NCBI GenBank assembly: GCA_031366005.1
Contig: JANLZB010000038.1
Coordinates: 1-64,000 of the forward strand
Direction: 5' to 3'
Source of the DNA: JANLUX01 sp031366005
GTDB lineage: Bacteria; Bacteroidota; Bacteroidia; AKYH767-A; OLB10
Length of the DNA stretch: 64,000 bases
The number at the start of each line of letters is the position of its first letter. The first letter of the stretch is position 1. A model generated the notes under the pieces. It saw only the letters and a program-made list of their open reading frames with translations, was not told the DNA's origin and ran no database searches. The position numbers and the translations under genes were made by a program. Shown here in pieces: positions 34,864-42,903 of this stretch.

Positions 34864-35688
34864 TTACTTTTTTAATCTTTTGTTTTGTTTTGAACCAGGT
34901 AAGTAATTTTTTTTCGAAACCACTTTTTCTCCTGTTTTTATCTCCAATGCTTTTCTTGCATTGCCTGCAATATTCCCGCCTTGTTTAGCAACGATTTTAT
35001 TTTCAATAAAACCTTTTGGATTTTTTGTTTTCACAATGGCGGTGGTAGATGCTTCACCAAGCATTGAGAAAATAAGTTCAAGATCAGTCATGTGATCGCG
35101 AAGGTTTTCACGCTTTAAACCTTTGACATCCTTATATTGAGAAGGTGTTAAACCAAATGTTGCTTTTGAAATTTCTGCTGTTAGTATAGCATATTCACGT
35201 TGCTCCTTTACATTTCTATTCTTCCATTCTTCAGTTAACTGTTCCCTGATTGCTATACTGCGCATTCTTTTTTCAATCCAGTCATCCGGGTAACCTTTCA
35301 GTTTGTATAGTTCCCTTGTTCGTTGTGTGGCCAATTCCGGATTTTCAATTTCATCTAACCTGTCTGAACCCACTTGAGCTAACCAAAGTTTGAATGGTTC
35401 TGCTTTGGGAGATGGTATGGATTGGATGATTCGTAACAACGATTTTGCATTAGCACAACCCATTTTTTGCTTACCTCCTGCGGTCTCTACTAAAAGGGTA
35501 GGTACAAATTGTACCCACCCTTTAGAAAGCTCTTCGTCACGCTGACGCATACGTTTAACGTATTGTTTTGGGTCATTACTGTCCGTTAAAACAGCTATTA
35601 CATCTTCAACAACGAAATACCATTTCTGTTCTGCTTCATTCCAAACAGAACGAATCTGTTTACTCTCGAATAATTTTATATTGCTCAT
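34864..35688 (-). CDS. Bro-N domain protein (phage antirepressor / DinD-like)
   Basis: The first ~110 residues form a Bro-N domain (IRSVWNEAEQKWYFVVEDVI; SNDPKQYVKRMRQRDEELSK; AKSLLRIIQSIPSPKAEPFK), a DNA-binding fold found in phage antirepressors. The C-terminal half resembles that of DNA-damage-inducible DinD-like proteins (AILTAEISKATFGLTPSQYK). The last stretch is very basic (KQNKRLKK). The gene stands alone with no other phage genes near it, so it is either a domesticated regulator or a relic of a mobile element. A TAnnTTTG box lies 39 bases upstream. Confidence 0.85.
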   Translation of the reverse strand: MSNIKLFESKQIRSVWNEAEQKWYFVVEDVIAVLTDSNDPKQYVKRMRQRDEELSKGWVQFVPTLLVETAGGKQKMGCANAKSLLRIIQSIPSPKAEPFKLWLAQVGSDRLDEIENPELATQRTRELYKLKGYPDDWIEKRMRSIAIREQLTEEWKNRNVKEQREYAILTAEISKATFGLTPSQYKDVKGLKRENLRDHMTDLELIFSMLGEASTTAIVKTKNPKGFIENKIVAKQGGNIAGNARKALEIKTGEKVVSKKNYLPGSKQNKRLKK

Positions 35689-35727
35689 GGAATTTAATTT
35701 GTTGTCGGTGGAAAAACTTTACACTTT

Positions 35728-35735
35728 CAAAAATA
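35728..35735 (-). promoter_or_regulatory. Putative -7 box TATTTTTG for the Bro-N gene
   Basis: Fits TAnnTTTG on the minus strand, 39 bases upstream of the ATG at 35688. Confidence 0.45.
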
Positions 35736-35744
35736 ATCAATCAA

Positions 35745-36632
35745 TTATACATTCTTCGCTTCCATCATCGCCCTGTTAACAATATAAACTCCTGCTAAAG
35801 TCATCATCATTGCAATCATCATGCTTGCAGTTATTGTTTCATTTAAAACAATCCATCCAAGTATAATGGCAATGATGGGATTGATGTATGCGTAAATGGA
35901 AACCAATGTTGCGGGAAGTTCCTGCAGACAATAAACAAAACAATTGTAGCCGATTATAGAACCTGCAACTAAGAGATAGAAAAATGAAAATATGCCTTCG
36001 TTGGTTAATGTTAAATGTGACAACTCTCCTTTAAAAACTCCAACCAAAGCAGATACCGAACCGCAACACAACATTTGTAATCCTGCTCCAAAAAGCAAAT
36101 TGATTTTTACTGGATTTCTTTTTGAATAAACAGAACCAACAGCCCAGAAAATATTCGCTGCTATAAGCAAGATGATACTTGCAAGATAAGTAGGGTTTGA
36201 AAGTTGTGTAAGATTATCACGAAAAATAATTATGAGTCCTGCAAATCCAAGCAGCAATCCCATCATTACTTTGCGTGGAGGTTTGTCATTCCGGTTGATA
36301 ATAAAATTTATGAGCACAATCCAGAATGGAAATGCAGCACAGATTAAAGCAGCCAGTCCGCTGGGGACTTCAATTTCTGCATAACATAAAATCAGATTTC
36401 CTCCCACAAACAAAAGCATTCCGCTAATCATCAGCTTGCGAAAATCTTCACGGTCAGGTAATTTAAATCCACGTAATAAAAAAAAGAGACACATAATTAA
36501 CCCTGCACCAACAAACCGGAAACCCGAAAAAATAAAAAGTGGAATGGATTGCATCCCAACTCTTATTGCGAGATAAGTTGTTCCCCAAAAAAAACAGAGT
36601 GCTGCTAATGCGATGTATGCTTTGGTTTTCAC
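35745..36632 (-). CDS. EamA-family transporter (DMT superfamily)
   Basis: The 295 residues form about ten membrane segments arranged as two EamA halves. Typical landmarks are ALAALCFFWGTTYLAIRVGM at the start of the first half, GLAALICAAFPFWIVLINFI, and NIFWAVGSVYSKR with LPATLVSIYAYINPIIAIIL in the second. The family exports small metabolites such as amino acids or nucleosides, but substrate cannot be told from sequence. The start is the ATG at 36632. A palindromic element lies in the gap upstream. The gene stands apart from the Bro-N gene downstream. Confidence 0.92.
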   Translation of the reverse strand: MKTKAYIALAALCFFWGTTYLAIRVGMQSIPLFIFSGFRFVGAGLIMCLFFLLRGFKLPDREDFRKLMISGMLLFVGGNLILCYAEIEVPSGLAALICAAFPFWIVLINFIINRNDKPPRKVMMGLLLGFAGLIIIFRDNLTQLSNPTYLASIILLIAANIFWAVGSVYSKRNPVKINLLFGAGLQMLCCGSVSALVGVFKGELSHLTLTNEGIFSFFYLLVAGSIIGYNCFVYCLQELPATLVSIYAYINPIIAIILGWIVLNETITASMMIAMMMTLAGVYIVNRAMMEAKNV

Positions 36633-36662
36633 AGGCGCAAATGAAGTGAAAAAGATTCATTC

Positions 36663-36730
36663 GCCATGCCGAACTTGTTTCGGTATCTGTCAAATATAAG
36701 TGAGAGATGCCGAAACAAGTTCAGCATGAC
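36663..36730. repeat. Palindromic interspersed element, copy 2
   Basis: Arms 36663-36688 and 36705-36730 (26 bases each) are inverted copies differing at three positions, two of which are G-U pairs when transcribed from the minus strand. The outer end reads GTCATGCTGAACTTG. It fills the gap between the LolC/E-like gene and the EamA gene and could act as a hairpin terminator of the transcripts passing it. Confidence 0.75.
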
Positions 36731-36740
36731 AACGATATTC

Positions 36741-37979
36741 TTAATACTGCATCCCAACAGGAATTTGTTTTTTTACTAATTGAGATGAAGTGAACCACGC
36801 AGCACCAAAACCAATTATAAAAACTGTGACAAACACTACAATAAAATCAATTGCCTGCATTGAAACAGGATAAGCATTCACAATAAAAGCTTCAGCATTT
36901 TCTAATTTGATAATACCGAATGTTTGTTGAATAAAACAAATCAAACCTCCAAGTATTAATCCTATAACTGCACCTGTTAATGAAATAAATAATCCTTCCA
37001 GCAAAAAGATTTTTTTTATCATGGGTATATCTGCACCCATGCTTAACAATATTGCAATGTCTTTTTTCTTTTCGATGATCAACATAGTAAGCGAGCCAAT
37101 AATGTTAAATGTTGCTATGAGTAAAATAAAACTCAGTATCAGGAATACTGCTAATTTTTCTGACCGTAGAATTTTGTAAATAAAATCATGCTGTTGTAAA
37201 CGGTCTTTTACTTCGAAATTTTTTCCTGTTAAAGATTTTATTTTTTGAATTATTGCTTCTTCCTTAACTCCATTATTTAGTTTTATTTCTATTGCAGAAA
37301 TATTTTTATCCTGACCAATCAACTCTCGTTCGAAACGCAAAGGCACTACTACATACTTACTGTCGAAATCCTGTTGAATAGAAAAGATTCCGGCAGCATA
37401 AATATTTTTGGAATTAAATGCCTCGGAAGGGTCAAGCAATGTGGAAGCATCCACATCGCGTTTTGGAACATATACACCCAACGAATGAAATGGATCCTCT
37501 ACATTCAGCGTAAGCGAATAAGCTATCTGTCCGCCAACGATTGCATAGTTGGTGTCGCCTTGCTGCAAAGCTAATTTCCCCTGTACAATTTTATTTTCAA
37601 GATTGGTTGCATTGATAAAATCTTCACTCACTCCTTTTAATGTAACAATGTATTGGCGATCGCGGTAACGCAGCAAAGCATTTTCTTCCAACGATACATT
37701 TACATATTTAATTTCTTTAAACTTTTTTATAGATAAAATATTTGCATTGTCAGGATCAAATGTTTTTCCATAGGCAGATGTAATCCGGATATCAGGATCA
37801 AAAGAATTATAGAGTGATAAAACCAAATTGCCAAAGCCATTGAAAACAGAAAGCACTATGATTAATCCCATCGTTCCCACCATTACTCCTACGATGGAAA
37901 CAATGCTGATAATGTTAATTACGTTATGCGATTTTTTCGCAACGAGATATCGTCTTGCTATTTCGAGGCTAAGATTCAT
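36741..37979 (-). CDS. ABC transporter permease, LolC/LolE-like (FtsX fold)
   Basis: LolC/E subunits with LolD release lipoproteins from the inner membrane for transfer to the outer one. The 412-residue protein opens EIARRYLVAKKSHNVINIIS, has a first membrane segment at about 22-46 and a periplasmic domain of roughly 230 residues. The three C-terminal segments include the FtsX-type signature VFLILSFILLIATFNIIGSL and DIAILLSMGADIPMIKKIF. It is the third gene after rbfA and a methyltransferase on the same strand, 84 bases behind the latter. A LolD ATPase is not adjacent. Identification as LolC/E rather than another FtsX-type permease is by pattern. Confidence 0.85.
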   Translation of the reverse strand: MNLSLEIARRYLVAKKSHNVINIISIVSIVGVMVGTMGLIIVLSVFNGFGNLVLSLYNSFDPDIRITSAYGKTFDPDNANILSIKKFKEIKYVNVSLEENALLRYRDRQYIVTLKGVSEDFINATNLENKIVQGKLALQQGDTNYAIVGGQIAYSLTLNVEDPFHSLGVYVPKRDVDASTLLDPSEAFNSKNIYAAGIFSIQQDFDSKYVVVPLRFERELIGQDKNISAIEIKLNNGVKEEAIIQKIKSLTGKNFEVKDRLQQHDFIYKILRSEKLAVFLILSFILLIATFNIIGSLTMLIIEKKKDIAILLSMGADIPMIKKIFLLEGLFISLTGAVIGLILGGLICFIQQTFGIIKLENAEAFIVNAYPVSMQAIDFIVVFVTVFIIGFGAAWFTSSQLVKKQIPVGMQY

Positions 37980-38063
37980 GACTCAAGAAGGGTTTAAACG
38001 CAGAGAGGAAAAGGCGGGGAGAATGTAAACTTTGCGTCTCTGCTTCTATGCGTTTAAAAGAAA

Positions 38064-38900
38064 TCACTTCCATGCTTTTACAACCAAACCAGTTCCTGTT
38101 GGGTGTTTCATACTCACATCCATCCAGTTCAGTATATAGGAAACCGGATATGCAATGATGTAATAAAAAGGAAGAATGATGAAAAACAATTTTGTTTTGC
38201 CCAACATCACAATCGGGTACTTCATTGACAAACGCCATGAAATTTTACCAGGAGCACCGTATTGATATCGTGCTTCAATTTTTGTAAAACCAGCCGTGCG
38301 TAATTTTTCCTGAATTTCATTAATGTTATATCCGTCACGCACATGCTCTTCGATAAATGATGATTGATCATCATCATGCACATCTGATCCTCCCTGATCA
38401 CTTGGTGTTGAAACCAACAACATTCCGCCCGGTTTCAATGACGCATAAAAATTCCTGAACACTTGCACATCTTCTAAAATGTGCTCCATTACATCAACAG
38501 AAATAACAAGATCATAAGTGTTTTCACTTTTGTATGTTGTTAAATCATCCACCACAAATTTTACTTTTTGTGATGATCCAATTGCATTGAAAAAATTATT
38601 GCAATCAGCAACCTGTTCTTCTTTAACATCAACAGCTAAAATATTTGCCTGCGGTAATTTTTTATTCAACCAAAATGAATATTGCCCATATCCGGCACCT
38701 GCATCTAATATATTGAGCGGTTTTTTTCCTGCTTCCTGCCTCCTGCTTCCTGTCTCCTTTTTAATCCAAGCTCTCAACTCTTTATGAACATGCCAGGCAC
38801 GCAGCAAAAGCAAATCAAGCAAACGGTAAAACAGCTTTCGCAGAAAAGGGTTTTTATTAAAAACATTTCCAAGACTTCGCTTGATTGGATCGTATTGCAT
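38064..38900 (-). CDS. Class I SAM-dependent methyltransferase
   Basis: A 278-residue protein with the Rossmann methyltransferase core: motif I LNILDAGAGYGQYSFWL, AVDVKEEQVADCN, DLTTYKSENTYDLVISVDVM and LKPGGMLLVSTPSDQGGSD. The C-terminal part is hydrophobic (FFIILPFYYIIAYPVSYIL), so it may be membrane-associated and act on a lipid or quinone-like substrate. The start is set at 38900: an upstream in-frame ATG (38987) would add a leader encoded by a palindromic AATTGCC repeat. Residues KETGSRRQEAGKK near 60 come from a GGAAGCAGG-type repeat that interrupts the gene. It lies between rbfA and the LolC/E-like gene. Confidence 0.85.
   Translation of the reverse strand: MQYDPIKRSLGNVFNKNPFLRKLFYRLLDLLLLRAWHVHKELRAWIKKETGSRRQEAGKKPLNILDAGAGYGQYSFWLNKKLPQANILAVDVKEEQVADCNNFFNAIGSSQKVKFVVDDLTTYKSENTYDLVISVDVMEHILEDVQVFRNFYASLKPGGMLLVSTPSDQGGSDVHDDDQSSFIEEHVRDGYNINEIQEKLRTAGFTKIEARYQYGAPGKISWRLSMKYPIVMLGKTKLFFIILPFYYIIAYPVSYILNWMDVSMKHPTGTGLVVKAWK
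38728..38757. repeat. GGAAGCAGG-type short-word repeat inside the methyltransferase gene
   Basis: The plus strand reads CCTGCTTCCTG, CCTCCTGCTTCC and TGTCTCC in close succession. It encodes the polar ETGSRRQEAG stretch just before motif I of the methyltransferase and looks like an intruding low-complexity repeat that kept the frame. Confidence 0.6.
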
Positions 38901-38940
38901 AGGTATTCTGTACTTGTGATTAAATTGAAATAAGCAACAA

Positions 38941-38998
38941 GCAATTGGCAATTGGCAATTGACAAAATGATTTTTGCATATTGCCAATTGCCAATTGC
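38941..38998. repeat. AATTGGC palindromic repeat upstream of the methyltransferase gene
   Basis: A perfect 19-bp inverted repeat (38941-38959 with 38980-38998), each arm holding tandem copies of GCAATTG; loop of 20. In the minus-strand transcript it lies between rbfA and the methyltransferase start, where it would form a strong hairpin. Confidence 0.75.
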
Positions 38999-39040
38999 AT
39001 TTTAAAATAATATAAAAGCTCGTCTTGTTCCATGATAAAT

Positions 39041-39409
39041 TTACTCTGCGTCAGGAGCAGGAGGGATATTTATGTTTTTGAAAATGTTTTCCATTTTATC
39101 AACGTAATCCAATGAGTCATCTAAGAAAAATTCAAGCGCAGGAATAATACGTGCCTGGTTGCGGATGCGTTTGCCTAACTCACGTCTGATCTCATGCATG
39201 TTATCACGAATCATATTCATCACTTCTTCCGGTTTAGCCGCTTTAAATATGCTTACCTGAACACGGGCCACACTTAAATCAGGAGTAACCCTTACGCCTG
39301 TTATGGTGACAAAATTTTGTCCATAATAATTTTTCCCCTCGCGCTGAAATATTTCTCCAAGCTCTTTCTGAATCAATCTTCCGAACTTTTGCTGACGTGT
39401 AGAATCCAT
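39041..39409 (-). CDS. rbfA: Ribosome-binding factor A
   Basis: RbfA binds the 30S subunit and helps mature the 5' end of 16S rRNA. The 122 residues show the family features: STRQQKFGRLIQKELGEIFQ, ITGVRVTPDLSVARVQVSIF (KH-like strands), and LGKRIRNQARIIPALEFFLD with the DSLDYVDKMENIF tail. The ATG at 39409 is chosen over the one at 39418 because the family starts here; both lie close to a TAnnTTTG box. It heads the run rbfA, methyltransferase, LolC/E-like permease. Confidence 0.95.
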   Translation of the reverse strand: MDSTRQQKFGRLIQKELGEIFQREGKNYYGQNFVTITGVRVTPDLSVARVQVSIFKAAKPEEVMNMIRDNMHEIRRELGKRIRNQARIIPALEFFLDDSLDYVDKMENIFKNINIPPAPDAE

Positions 39410-39415
39410 GAAGCA

Positions 39416-39423
39416 CAAAAGTA
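39416..39423 (-). promoter_or_regulatory. Putative -7 box TACTTTTG of rbfA
   Basis: Fits TAnnTTTG on the minus strand and ends 6 bases before the chosen ATG (39409). The expected transcription start is at or next to the start codon. Confidence 0.6.
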
Positions 39424-39478
39424 AATCTTTCTATTCAAGTGCCTGTTTTCATTGGCAAACTGCCGCAGGTTTAGTAAC

Positions 39479-39486
39479 TATATTTG
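39479..39486 (+). promoter_or_regulatory. Putative -7 box TATATTTG of the ABC exporter gene
   Basis: Fits TAnnTTTG and ends four bases before the GTG at 39491. It lies behind the alternative TTG start at 39452, so it supports the GTG. Confidence 0.6.
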
Positions 39487-39490
39487 CCGC

Positions 39491-41317
39491 GTGAAAAATT
39501 ATTTACGTCTGCTTGGTTATTTGCGTCCATACAAAGGATATGCAATACTGAGTGTGATTTCAAACATCCTTTCCATCATTTTTTCTTTGTTTTCTCTCAC
39601 CATGATTATTCCTTTTCTGAATGTGCTTTTTGATCAGCACAAGGAATATAAGCAAGTGCCATTCAGTTTGTCTTTAAAATCATTGCTTGACAATTTTAAT
39701 TATTTCCTGAGCGAGTATATAAAAGTGCATGGGCAATTAAACGCATTGACACTTATCAGTGTAATGATAGTGATTGTATTTCTGCTGAAAAATCTTACAC
39801 GTTATCTCGGTATGTATTACATGCAACCTATTCGAAATGGCGTTGTGCGTGATATCAGAAATAAATTATATGATAAAATTCTTTCGTTGCCGATTGGGTA
39901 TTTTACAGAAGAACGCAAAGGAGATTTAATGTCGCGCATGACAAGTGATGTGCAACAGGTAGAATGGAGTATCATGAATTCGCTGGAAGCTACATTTCGG
40001 GAGCCATTGAATATTATTTTGTTTTTACTCACTATGATTACGATGAGTCCTGAGCTTTCAGTTTTTGTTTTAGTTCTATTGCCACTTGCTGGATTGTTAA
40101 TAGGACGCATTGGAAAAAGTCTTCGCAAAAAATCTACAGATCTGCAGGTGAAAATGGGAAGCTTGTTAAGCACGATAGAAGAAACATTAAGCGGATTAAG
40201 GATCATACATGCTTTTACTGCAGAGAAATTTTCTCGTGGTAAATTCCGCGTCATCAATAATGATTATAAAGGCATAGCAACCAAGATTGGAAGGAGAGGT
40301 GACTTATCAGCACCGATGAGTGAATTTCTGGGTGCCGCTATAATGGCAATCGTGATGTTTTTTGGAGGGCAACTTGTGCTTTCGCCTGAAAGGAGATTAG
40401 AACCTTCAGAGTTCATTGCATTCATTGCCATTTTTTCGCAGCTCATTCCTCCTGCCAAAAATTTTACAACAGCATTTTATAATATTCAACGCGGACTGGC
40501 TTCGCAGGACCGTATCAATGCTGTGCTTGATGCAGAAGTTGCCATTCGTGAAATTGCAAATCCTACCTCAGTAAGTGAATTTAGTAATGCAATCGAATAT
40601 AAAAATGTGTCGTTTGCATATCGCAAAGGTGAAACAGGTTATGTATTGAAAAATATCAACCTTAAAATTTCGAAGGGAAAAACAATAGCCTTAGTTGGTC
40701 AAAGTGGTTCAGGAAAAACAACATTGGCTGACATGCTTCCACGATATTATGATCCTACTGAAGGAGAAATTTTATTAGATGAAAATGATTTGCGCGCATT
40801 ACGTATTCATGATTTGCGTTCGTTGATGGGAGTGGTTACACAGGATTCCATTTTGTTTAATGATACTGTTTTTAACAATATTGCATTCGGGATGCAGCAT
40901 TTAAGTGAAGCAGAAGTCATCAACGCTGCCAAGATTGCAAATGCTCATGAATTTATTATGCAGATGCCCGGAGGATATCAAAGTAACATCGGTGATCGCG
41001 GAATGAAAATGAGTGGTGGACAACGGCAGCGCATCAGCATTGCACGTGCAGTGTTAAAAAATCCACCCATACTTATTTTAGATGAAGCAACTTCTGCATT
41101 AGATACGGAGAGTGAACGATTGGTACAGGAAGCATTAACCAATTTAATGAAGAACAGAACCTCGTTGGTGATTGCGCATCGCTTATCAACTGTTGTACAT
41201 GCAGATGAAATAATTGTGTTGCAAAAAGGAGAAATTGTTGAACGCGGAACACATCACGAATTATTAAACAAAGGCGGTTATTACAAAAAGTTGTATGAGA
41301 TGCAAACGTTTGCTTGA
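39491..41317 (+). CDS. ABC exporter with fused membrane and ATPase domains (MsbA-like)
   Basis: The ~608-residue protein has six membrane segments in the first 330 residues and an ATPase domain behind them. The Walker A motif is GQSGSGKTTLADML, the Q-loop lies in MGVVTQDSILFNDT, the signature is KMSGGQRQRISIARA, Walker B is ILILDEATSALDTESE and the H-loop is VIAHRLST. The fold is that of homodimeric exporters of lipid A, other lipids or drugs. The GTG at 39491 is chosen because of the promoter just upstream and the typical opening KNYLRLLGYLRPYKGY. It diverges from rbfA. Confidence 0.93.
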   Translation: MKNYLRLLGYLRPYKGYAILSVISNILSIIFSLFSLTMIIPFLNVLFDQHKEYKQVPFSLSLKSLLDNFNYFLSEYIKVHGQLNALTLISVMIVIVFLLKNLTRYLGMYYMQPIRNGVVRDIRNKLYDKILSLPIGYFTEERKGDLMSRMTSDVQQVEWSIMNSLEATFREPLNIILFLLTMITMSPELSVFVLVLLPLAGLLIGRIGKSLRKKSTDLQVKMGSLLSTIEETLSGLRIIHAFTAEKFSRGKFRVINNDYKGIATKIGRRGDLSAPMSEFLGAAIMAIVMFFGGQLVLSPERRLEPSEFIAFIAIFSQLIPPAKNFTTAFYNIQRGLASQDRINAVLDAEVAIREIANPTSVSEFSNAIEYKNVSFAYRKGETGYVLKNINLKISKGKTIALVGQSGSGKTTLADMLPRYYDPTEGEILLDENDLRALRIHDLRSLMGVVTQDSILFNDTVFNNIAFGMQHLSEAEVINAAKIANAHEFIMQMPGGYQSNIGDRGMKMSGGQRQRISIARAVLKNPPILILDEATSALDTESERLVQEALTNLMKNRTSLVIAHRLSTVVHADEIIVLQKGEIVERGTHHELLNKGGYYKKLYEMQTFA

Positions 41318-41344
41318 ATATCGGTATGACGAGAAAAAAAATGA

Positions 41345-41352
41345 TAACTTTG
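41345..41352 (+). promoter_or_regulatory. Putative -7 box TAACTTTG of the ParE-type toxin-antitoxin operon
   Basis: Fits TAnnTTTG and lies 16 bases upstream of the antitoxin ATG at 41369. Confidence 0.55.
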
Positions 41353-41368
41353 ACATAAAGTATTAAAC

Positions 41369-41626
41369 ATGGATTTGCAATCAAGAAAACTTTCGTTTAT
41401 CGAAGAATTTATTCGTTTAACCAACGAGGAGATTATAGAGAAGCTTGAAAAACTTCTAAAACAAGAACGAACAAAAGCTTTTGAGCAATCATTAAAACCT
41501 ATGACACACGAAGAGTTGGAACAAAGGCTTGCAGATGCAGAAGAAGATATTGAGAATGGCAGGGTTTATACAACGGAAGAAGCCAAAGCGCTTACTAAAA
41601 AAAGATTTAGTCAACGTAACTTATGA
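41369..41626 (+). CDS. Antitoxin-like protein of a ParE/RelE-type module
   Basis: An 85-residue, highly charged protein (Glu- and Lys-rich helices such as EEIIEKLEKLLKQERTKAFE and HEELEQRLADAEEDIENGRV). It has no named domain I can identify with certainty. Size, charge and position directly before a ParE-like toxin, with a 4-base ATGA overlap, mark it as the antitoxin. The ending EEAKALTKKRF is common in antitoxins that wrap around ParE toxins. Confidence 0.75.
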   Translation: MDLQSRKLSFIEEFIRLTNEEIIEKLEKLLKQERTKAFEQSLKPMTHEELEQRLADAEEDIENGRVYTTEEAKALTKKRFSQRNL

Positions 41627-41925
41627 CAGAAGTTATTTGGACTAACCGTTCTATAAATGATGTTGTAATAAGTGCGCTTTATATTGCTAAAGAATCTATA
41701 TCTGCAGCAGATAAATTTATTGATAAAATATTTTCCAGCGAAAGAATTTTTTTAGGTGAGGTTAATTTCGAAGGGAGAAAGCATTTCTCTAAGAATAGAG
41801 CAGATCTCGATTATCGTTATTATATTGAGGGTAACTATAAAATTATTTATTATAGGAAAATGGAAAAGGTTTTTATCGTTACAGTTTTTGAAACACGACA
41901 GGATCCGGATAAATTAAACCTGTAA
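41623..41925 (+). CDS. ParE/RelE-superfamily toxin
   Basis: The 100 residues match the ParE-like fold: VIWTNRSINDVVISALYIAK at the N-terminus (strand and helix), a middle with SAADKFIDKIFSSERIFLGE, and the C-terminal strands DYRYYIEGNYKIIYYRKMEK followed by VFIVTVFETRQDP. The FETRQDP ending is a hallmark of the family. The start codon overlaps the antitoxin stop (ATGA at 41623-41626). Toxin activity, on gyrase or mRNA, is inferred. deoC follows after 8 bases but has no functional link. Confidence 0.85.
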   Translation: MTEVIWTNRSINDVVISALYIAKESISAADKFIDKIFSSERIFLGEVNFEGRKHFSKNRADLDYRYYIEGNYKIIYYRKMEKVFIVTVFETRQDPDKLNL

Positions 41926-41933
41926 ACACAATA

Positions 41934-42848
41934 ATGAAAACACAAATATTATCCCGATACGATGTAAGCATCAGCCCTGCTGTTGATCAGGTGAATGTGG
42001 AAGAACGCATTGCAAGGTTTACTAAACGAAGCATTAAAACCGAATCAAAAGGTTTTGCATTGCGGCTTGCATTAAGCATGATGGATTTAACCACACTGGA
42101 AGCACGTGATACTCCCGGAAAAGTGCGCCAGCTATGTGTGAAAGCAATGCATCCGCATGATGCCATGCCTGACCTTCCTTCGGCTGCAGCGGTTTGTGTG
42201 TATCCTAATTTAGTGCGTGTGGCTAAAGAATCATTGCAAGGAAGCAAAGTAAAAGTAGCAGCAGTAGCTACTGCTTTTCCAAGTGGAATGAGTACACGCA
42301 AAGTAAAAATTGAAGAAACAAAATTTGCTGTTAACGAAGGTGCCGATGAAATTGATATGGTGATTTCTCGCGGACATTTTTTAGCCGGTGAATACAATTA
42401 TGTGTTTGATGAAATTGCAGCAGTGAAAGAAGCTTGTGGAGAAGCACATCTGAAAGTAATTTTAGAAACCGGAGAATTAAGCACACTTGATAATGTGCGC
42501 AAAGCAAGTGATCTTGCGATGTATGCCGGTGCTGATTTTATTAAAACATCCACAGGAAAAGTGCAGCCTGCTACAACCTTGCCTGTAACGTTAGTAATGT
42601 TTGAAGCCATCCGTGATTTTTATTACCGCGAAGGAAAAATGATCGGCATGAAACCAGCCGGAGGAATTGCTACTGCAAAACTCGCATTACAATATCTTGT
42701 AGTGCTGCGCGAAACTTTAGGCGAAGCATGGATGAATAATAATTACTTCCGTTTTGGCGCAAGCTCACTTGCCAATGATCTATTAATGCAAATTGTAAAA
42801 CTGGAAACAGGAGTTTATCAAAGCATTGATTATTTTTCTAAGGATTAA
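41934..42848 (+). CDS. deoC: Deoxyribose-phosphate aldolase
   Basis: DeoC splits 2-deoxyribose 5-phosphate into glyceraldehyde 3-phosphate and acetaldehyde in deoxynucleoside breakdown. The 304 residues are the long form of the enzyme. The Schiff-base lysine is K204 in DFIKTSTGKV, the proton-relay lysine is K240 in GMKPAGGIAT, and the acidic DEIDMVISRG is present. The start ATG lies 8 bases behind the toxin stop, so deoC may be read through from the toxin-antitoxin operon, an arrangement that probably reflects insertion of the module upstream. Confidence 0.96.
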   Translation: MKTQILSRYDVSISPAVDQVNVEERIARFTKRSIKTESKGFALRLALSMMDLTTLEARDTPGKVRQLCVKAMHPHDAMPDLPSAAAVCVYPNLVRVAKESLQGSKVKVAAVATAFPSGMSTRKVKIEETKFAVNEGADEIDMVISRGHFLAGEYNYVFDEIAAVKEACGEAHLKVILETGELSTLDNVRKASDLAMYAGADFIKTSTGKVQPATTLPVTLVMFEAIRDFYYREGKMIGMKPAGGIATAKLALQYLVVLRETLGEAWMNNNYFRFGASSLANDLLMQIVKLETGVYQSIDYFSKD

Positions 42849-42903
42849 TGGTTAAATTGTGTCGTCCTGAAAAATCGATACAGATTTATTAGACAAAAAT
42901 TGA

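Noticed and set aside
38901..38987. Longer methyltransferase starting at 38987
   Set aside because: Its leader is encoded by the AATTGGC palindrome and has no counterpart in the family; the ATG at 38900 is the more likely start.
42859..42872. TGTCGTCCTGAAAA as a further copy of the palindromic element
   Set aside because: It resembles one outer end of the family, but there is no second arm within 150 bases.
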